Assembly (NCBI RefSeq): GCF_001612785.1 | Contig: NZ_BDBC01000001.1 | Span: 1-64,000 of the forward strand | Reading direction: 5' to 3' | Length of the DNA stretch: 64,000 bases | Source: Nocardia beijingensis NBRC 16342 | GTDB lineage: Bacteria > Actinomycetota > Actinomycetes > Mycobacteriales > Mycobacteriaceae | Shown here: in pieces, positions 59,439 to 64,000 of the stretch | Numbering within the stretch: the first letter of the stretch is position 1 | Layout of the letters: the number at the start of each line of letters is the position of its first letter | Program-made: the position numbers and the translations under genes | The notes under the pieces: model-generated | Database searches by the model: none | What the model saw: the letters and a program-made list of their open reading frames with translations, nothing else | What the model was told of the DNA's origin: nothing

Positions 59439-59911
59439 AACTGAAGCCGACTCGCATTCTCGACCTCGTGGCGAACGTGCTGATCGCCGCGATCGTCGCG
59501 TGGATCGCCACCAGGGCGGCCTATGACAGCTTTCCGCCGATCTCGGTCTTCGCGGGCGCCTCGCTGTATCCGGTGGCCGCGATCGAGGCGGTGCTCGCCT
59601 TCGTCATCCGGGCGCGCGTCAACGATCATCAGATCGGCGACGGACGCCACCAGCTGCATCCGATCACCGCGGCCCGCGCCGTCGCGCTGGCCAAGGCGTC
59701 GGCGCAGGTCGGCTCGATCGCCGCCGGTATCTGGCTCGGCTTCCTGTGCTGGGTCTTCCCGCAGCGCGGCACGCTGCGCGCGGCCGCGGCCGACAGTCCA
59801 GGCGCGATCGTCGGGATGCTGGCGGGTGTCGCTTTGGTTGCTGCGGCCCTCTGGCTGGAGTATTGCTGCCGGGCGCCGGAGGATCCCACCGACGATGCGG
59901 CAACTACATAG
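59435..59911 (+). CDS. DUF3180 membrane protein
   Basis: 158 aa, GTG at 59435 overlapping folK. Four membrane helices; MKLKPTRILDLV N-terminus and LHPITAARAVALAKASAQVGSIAAGIWLG are typical of DUF3180, always found after folK in actinobacteria. Function unknown. Confidence 0.92.
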   Translation: MKLKPTRILDLVANVLIAAIVAWIATRAAYDSFPPISVFAGASLYPVAAIEAVLAFVIRARVNDHQIGDGRHQLHPITAARAVALAKASAQVGSIAAGIWLGFLCWVFPQRGTLRAAAADSPGAIVGMLAGVALVAAALWLEYCCRAPEDPTDDAATT

Positions 59912-59980
59912 CTAGCTTGACGAACGGAATCACAAAACCGAATCTGGGCGTGGCTCGAGCAATTGGCTACCCTGGCTGGC

Positions 59981-60922
59981 ATGGTTTCACCCTCCCGTAG
60001 CAGCACTTCCCGTGGACGGCGGGACGACGCGGGAAAATTCTTCGTCGGCGTCCTGATCGTGCTCGGTCTGGTTGCCAGTATTTTCCTGATCTTCAGCAAT
60101 AGCGTCGAGTTCGTACGGGTAGGTCTGGTCGCGGCCCTGTGGGCCGCGGCGATCGGGGCTCTGGCTGCGACGAAGTACCGCAAAGAGGCGACGATCGACA
60201 AGGCGAAGGTCCGCGATCTGCAGACCGTCTACGAGTTGCAGCTGGAGCGGGAGGTCACCGCGCGCCGCGAGTACGAGCTCGGCGTGGAGGCGCGGGTACG
60301 CGAGGAAGTGGGCGCCGACGCGGCCGAACTCGCGGCCTTGCGAGCGGAGCTGACCGTGCTGCGGCAGAGCCTGCAGCGGCTGTTCGACGGCGATCTGCCG
60401 ATGGATCGCCCCGCGTTGCGCGCCGACGCGACCAGGATCCAGGAGCTGACCAGCTCGGGCGGGGAATCGGGGAACAATAGCTCCGCGAATGCCGGGATGT
60501 GGTCGCTGTTCGCCGACCAGCAACCGCGCAGCAGTATGACGCCGATCTTCGAGCCCGATCATCCCGAGCCGCCGGTCTTCGCCAGTCCGTTCGACGATCC
60601 GGTCACCGCGGAGACCGCGATCGTCTCGGTCGACGACGACGCCGAGCAGCCCGATGCGCAGCCGGCACGGTACGCCGAGCCGCGCGGCTGGGCCGACGCC
60701 TTCACCGAGACCGTGGACGAGCCGCCATCGGACGAGCCGCCGACCCAGCCCGCCGCGCGGCCGACGCCGGAACCGGCCCCCCGGCCAGCCTCGACGCCGA
60801 TGGGCACGCCGAGCGCGCGCAGGCGCAGGCGGGCCGAGAGCGACGACCAGACGTCCGCGCGCCGTCTGTCGGTCGCGGAGATCATGGCCAACCTGCAATC
60901 CGAGGAGCGCGAACGCCGGTGA
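59981..60922 (+). CDS. DUF6779-type membrane protein (Rv3604c-like)
   Basis: 313 aa from the ATG at 59981. Two membrane helices (residues 20-60: GVLIVLGLVASIFLIF, LVAALWAAAIGALAAT), then a coiled coil (ATIDKAKVRDLQTVYELQLEREVTARREYEL, and a leucine-rich stretch to about 140) and an acidic Pro-rich tail ending RRLSVAEIMANLQ. This layout and position match the conserved mycobacterial Rv3604c. Function unknown. Confidence 0.87.
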   Translation: MVSPSRSSTSRGRRDDAGKFFVGVLIVLGLVASIFLIFSNSVEFVRVGLVAALWAAAIGALAATKYRKEATIDKAKVRDLQTVYELQLEREVTARREYELGVEARVREEVGADAAELAALRAELTVLRQSLQRLFDGDLPMDRPALRADATRIQELTSSGGESGNNSSANAGMWSLFADQQPRSSMTPIFEPDHPEPPVFASPFDDPVTAETAIVSVDDDAEQPDAQPARYAEPRGWADAFTETVDEPPSDEPPTQPAARPTPEPAPRPASTPMGTPSARRRRRAESDDQTSARRLSVAEIMANLQSEERERR

Positions 60923-61062
60923 TCCCGGCCGAGCCCGGTCCTGGCACTGCGGTCTAGATCACGCGCACACCCCGTGGCGGCGGCGAAGCGGCTCTGGATA
61001 TCCTCTTGGCGTACCGTCCGGTACCCGCATGGCGGGACTGGAACGACATCGAGAGGACAACG

Positions 61063-62007
61063 TTGACCTCGAGAAGCGTGAATTCCGACAACGCTGATTC
61101 GGGCTACGACCCCGCGCCCGCACGCCTGACGGTGGGAATCGTCTCGGCGGGACGCGTGGGCTCGGCATTGGGCGTGGCACTCGAGCGCGCCGGACACGTC
61201 GTGTTCGGCGTCTGCGCGATCTCCGACGCGTCGGTGCGCCGTGCCAGGACCCGGCTGCCCGATTCGGAGATCCTGCCGATCGAACAGGTGGCCGCCCGCA
61301 GCGAGCTGCTGGTGCTGGCCGTGCCCGACGCCGAGCTTCCCGGCCTGGTTCGTGGCCTGGCCGGTGCCGGAGTGGTCCGGCCTGGCACCATCGTCGCCCA
61401 CACCTCCGGCGCGAACGGCGTCGGCGTGCTCGCGCCGCTGGCCGAGGCCGGTGCGCTCGCGCTGGCCATCCACCCGGCCATGACCTTCACCGGACACGAC
61501 GAGGACGTGGCCCGGCTCGGCAACGCGTGCTTCGGCATCACCGCCGCCGACGAGGTCGGCTATGCCATCGCGCAGTCGCTGGTGATCGAGATGGGTGGTG
61601 AGCCGGTCCGGGTCAGGGAGGAGAACCGGCCGCTGTATCACGCCGCGCTCGCGCACGGCAGCAATCACCTGGTCACGGTGATCGTCGACGCGGTGGCCGC
61701 GTTGCGCGCCGCCCTGGCGGGCCCCGGCCTGATGGGACAGCAGCTGGTCGACGAGCAGCCCAACGGCCTGGCCGAGCGTCTGCTCGCGCCCTTGGCGTCG
61801 GCGGCGCTGGACAACGCGCTGCGCCGCGGCCAGTCCGCGCTGACCGGCCCGGTCGCCCGAGGTGACGCGGACGCGGTGGCGGCGCATCTGGCCGCGCTGG
61901 CGTCGGTCGATGCCCGGCTGGCCGAGGCGTATCGCGCGCTGTCGCTGCGCACCGCGGAACGCGCGGGCACCGCCCCCGCCGTCATCGAACTGCTGGAAGG
62001 ACGCTGA
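61063..62007 (+). CDS. Rossmann-fold / DUF2520 protein
   Basis: 314 aa from a TTG at 61063 with GAGAGGA upstream; an earlier in-frame TTG (61006) has no good site. N-terminal NADP-binding fold ([33 protein letters not shown]) and a C-terminal DUF2520 helical domain ([20 protein letters not shown]). Related to ketopantoate-reductase-type dehydrogenases; located just before panC, so a pantothenate-linked role is likely but unproven. Stop overlaps panC (TGATG). Confidence 0.88.
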   Translation: MTSRSVNSDNADSGYDPAPARLTVGIVSAGRVGSALGVALERAGHVVFGVCAISDASVRRARTRLPDSEILPIEQVAARSELLVLAVPDAELPGLVRGLAGAGVVRPGTIVAHTSGANGVGVLAPLAEAGALALAIHPAMTFTGHDEDVARLGNACFGITAADEVGYAIAQSLVIEMGGEPVRVREENRPLYHAALAHGSNHLVTVIVDAVAALRAALAGPGLMGQQLVDEQPNGLAERLLAPLASAALDNALRRGQSALTGPVARGDADAVAAHLAALASVDARLAEAYRALSLRTAERAGTAPAVIELLEGR

Positions 62008-62984
62008 TGTTCGACCCGAAATTGCGCGGCGCGTACCGGCCCGGTGCGCTGACCGTGCACCACGATCCCGCCGTGCTCGGCGCGGTGTCCGCCGCGCTGC
62101 GCGGTGTCGGCCGTACCGTCGCGCTGGTGCCGACCATGGGCGCGTTGCACGAGGGGCATTTGGAGATCGTGCGGTTGGCCAAGCGGACCAATCAGGTGGT
62201 CATCGTGTCGATCTTCGTCAACCCGCTGCAGTTCGGGGCGAACGAGGATCTGGACAAGTACCCGCGCACGCTGGACGCCGACGTCGAGCTGCTGCGGGCG
62301 GAGGGTGTCGAGCTGGTGTTCGCGCCCAGCGTGTCGGACATGTATCCGGACGGCCCGCGCACCACGGTGCATCCCGGCCCGCTCGGCGCGGAGCTGGAAG
62401 GGGCCAGCCGCCCGACTCATTTCGCGGGCATGCTGACCGTGGTGGCCAAACTGCTGCAGATCGCGCGGCCGACCGAGGCGTTCTTCGGCGAGAAGGACTA
62501 CCAGCAGCTCACCTTGATCCGGCAGATGGTCCGCGACCTGAATTTCGATGTGAAGATCACCCCGGTGGTCACGGTCCGCGAGTCCGACGGCCTGGCCATG
62601 TCCTCGCGCAACCGCTATCTCGACCCGGCGCAGCGCGAATCGGCGCTCGCCTTGTCCGCCGCGTTGTCGGCGGGCAAGCACGCGGGCGGCCTCGGCGGGG
62701 ATGCGGTGCTCGCCGCCGCCCGCCAGGTGCTCGACGCCGCGACCGGTGTGGACGTCGACTACCTGGAGCTGCGCTCGGCCACCCTCGGCCCCGCCCCGGC
62801 CACCGGCAACGCCCGGCTGCTGATCGCGGCCAGGGTCGGCGCGACCAGACTCATCGACAACATCGCCGTCACGCTCGGCGCTCCGATCGACGGCCATCCC
62901 AACGTCTCCGGTTCGCGGCCCGCCGTGGACTCCCGACCCGTACCGGCGGTGTCCGATCCCGCCCCGCTTCCTCCCGCGAACTAG
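62007..62984 (+). CDS. panC: Pantothenate synthetase
   Basis: 325 aa, ATG at 62007. [19 protein letters not shown] (nucleotide-binding HxGH), [30 protein letters not shown] and MSSRNRYL (KMSKS-like) are PanC marks. Joins pantoate and beta-alanine using ATP. A Pro-rich tail of about 30 residues is extra. Confidence 0.96.
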   Translation: MFDPKLRGAYRPGALTVHHDPAVLGAVSAALRGVGRTVALVPTMGALHEGHLEIVRLAKRTNQVVIVSIFVNPLQFGANEDLDKYPRTLDADVELLRAEGVELVFAPSVSDMYPDGPRTTVHPGPLGAELEGASRPTHFAGMLTVVAKLLQIARPTEAFFGEKDYQQLTLIRQMVRDLNFDVKITPVVTVRESDGLAMSSRNRYLDPAQRESALALSAALSAGKHAGGLGGDAVLAAARQVLDAATGVDVDYLELRSATLGPAPATGNARLLIAARVGATRLIDNIAVTLGAPIDGHPNVSGSRPAVDSRPVPAVSDPAPLPPAN

Positions 62985-62997
62985 AAAGGCCGACGCA

Positions 62998-63417
62998 ATG
63001 CTGCGCACCATGATGAAGTCGAAGATCCACCGTGCCACCGTGACGCACGCCGACTTGCACTACGTCGGCTCGGTCACCGTGGACCAGGATCTGCTCGACG
63101 CCGCCGATCTGCTGGAAGGCGAGCAGGTCTGCATCGTCGACATCGACAACGGCGCCCGCCTGGAGACCTACGTCATCGCCGGTGAGCGGGGTTCGGGAGT
63201 GATCGGGATCAACGGCGCCGCGGCCCACCTGGTGCACCCGGGCGATCTCGTCATCCTGATCGCCTACGGCCAGATGAACGAGCAGGAAATCGCGGAATAC
63301 GACCCCAAGGTCGTGTTCGTCGACGAGCGCAACCGCCCGGTCGAGCTCGGCTCCGACCCGGCGCACGCGCCGGAGGGCTCCGGCCTGACCTCGCCACGTT
63401 CGCTGTCGTTCGTCTGA
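62998..63417 (+). CDS. panD: Aspartate 1-decarboxylase
   Basis: 139 aa, ATG at 62998 with GAAAGG upstream. [29 protein letters not shown] contains the Gly-Ser self-cleavage site that makes the pyruvoyl cofactor at Ser25; [16 protein letters not shown] follows. Produces beta-alanine for PanC. Confidence 0.97.
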   Translation: MLRTMMKSKIHRATVTHADLHYVGSVTVDQDLLDAADLLEGEQVCIVDIDNGARLETYVIAGERGSGVIGINGAAAHLVHPGDLVILIAYGQMNEQEIAEYDPKVVFVDERNRPVELGSDPAHAPEGSGLTSPRSLSFV

Positions 63418-63434
63418 GCGGCGGCGAGCCGGAC

Positions 63435-64000
63435 ATGTTGCTGACCATCGATGTCCGCAATACGAGTATCGAACTCGGCTTGTTCTCCGGTTCCGGAGAG
63501 CATTCGAAACTCGTGCGCCACTGGCGGATCCACACCAATCCGTTGCTGACCGCCGACGAATTCGCCATGCAGGTGCGCGGGCTGGTCGGCGCGCAACTGG
63601 ACGAGGTGATCGGCGTCTCGGCGCTTTCCACGGTGCCGCCCGTACTGCGTGAACTGCGCGGCATGCTGGGCCAATACTGGGGTCATGTTCCGCACGTGTT
63701 GGTGGAACCCGGTGTGCGCACGGGGATTCCGCTGCTGGTGGACAATCCGAAAGAAGTCGGCGCCGACCGCATCGTCAATTGCCTGGCCGCCTACCAGCGG
63801 TATTCCGGGCCGGCGATCGTCGTCGATTTCGGCACGGCGATCTGTGTCGATCTGGTGTCGAAGAAGGGCGAGTTCCTGGGCGGGATCATCGCGCCCGGGG
63901 TGGAGATCTCCACGGAAGCCCTGGTAGAGCGCAGCGCGCTGCGGCGGGCGGAGTTGACCAGGCCGCGGTCGGTGCTGGGGAAGAACAGCATGGAATGCAT
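63435..64000 (+). CDS. coaX: Type III pantothenate kinase, 3' end beyond window
   Basis: First 188 codons from the ATG at 63435. [17 protein letters not shown] (phosphate-binding motif), [25 protein letters not shown] and [11 protein letters not shown] identify CoaX. Phosphorylates pantothenate in the first CoA step. The reading frame runs off the right edge. Confidence 0.96.
   Translation, partial: MLLTIDVRNTSIELGLFSGSGEHSKLVRHWRIHTNPLLTADEFAMQVRGLVGAQLDEVIGVSALSTVPPVLRELRGMLGQYWGHVPHVLVEPGVRTGIPLLVDNPKEVGADRIVNCLAAYQRYSGPAIVVDFGTAICVDLVSKKGEFLGGIIAPGVEISTEALVERSALRRAELTRPRSVLGKNSMEC

Overview
The window is high-GC actinobacterial DNA, most likely from Nocardia or a close mycolate relative. 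Two blocks have the gene order known from Mycobacterium tuberculosis: ppa-dacB-metalloprotease-tilS-hpt (33.8-38.8 kb) and ftsH-folE-folP-folB-folK-DUF3180-DUF6779-DUF2520-panC-panD-coaX (54.3 kb to the right edge). GTG and TTG starts and 4-nt stop/start overlaps are frequent.

Left end (1 to about 6.16 kb). This looks like the right end of an integrated actinomycete conjugative element (AICE). A minus-strand run of overlapping small genes contains a DUF2637 (Spd-like) membrane protein and a Pra-like activator. A GntR/KorSA-like repressor is divergent from it, and the shared intergenic region carries an iterated operator array. Cargo follows: a methyltransferase-like protein, a 57-aa zinc-ribbon protein, two related long structured elements and a Panacea-Doc toxin-antitoxin pair. 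The segment ends at the 3' part of a tRNA-Thr(CGT)-like gene, taken as attR. Integrase, replication and TraB genes would lie beyond the left edge.

6.2-33.7 kb, accessory chromosome. Genes here include a P450, a Tat-exported cholesterol-oxidase-like GMC enzyme with an SDR, and an rsbQ-rsbP stress-signalling pair with a decayed partial rsbQ copy 3 kb upstream. There is also an Rsm22-type methyltransferase, an MFS transporter, secreted and membrane proteins, and a Pls/PosA-type NRPS-like protein coupled to an M1 metallopeptidase. A class-V aminotransferase sits under a SAM-IV riboswitch. A HigBA-type pair has a frameshifted toxin. Single enzymes (flavin reductase, YbaK, UraD-like, EchA) fill the rest.

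33.8-38.8 kb, core block. ppa is divergent from dacB, a zinc metalloprotease, tilS and hpt.

38.8-54.3 kb, island between hpt and ftsH. A three-gene minus-strand operon with 4-nt overlaps encodes a membrane Ser/Thr kinase, a paralogous pseudokinase-like protein with a long Thr-rich repeat insertion in its N-lobe, and a cyclase-family protein with an altered metal motif. Divergent from it is an amidase-fold protein that lacks its catalytic Lys and Ser. A LysR regulator, an ALDH-SDR operon divergent from a PucR regulator, and DUF2277, DUF1266 and unknown genes follow.

54.3-64 kb, core block. FtsH protease, then folate biosynthesis, small conserved membrane proteins and pantothenate/CoA biosynthesis; coaX runs off the right edge. 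The least explained parts are the paired structured elements in the AICE and the kinase/pseudokinase/cyclase operon.
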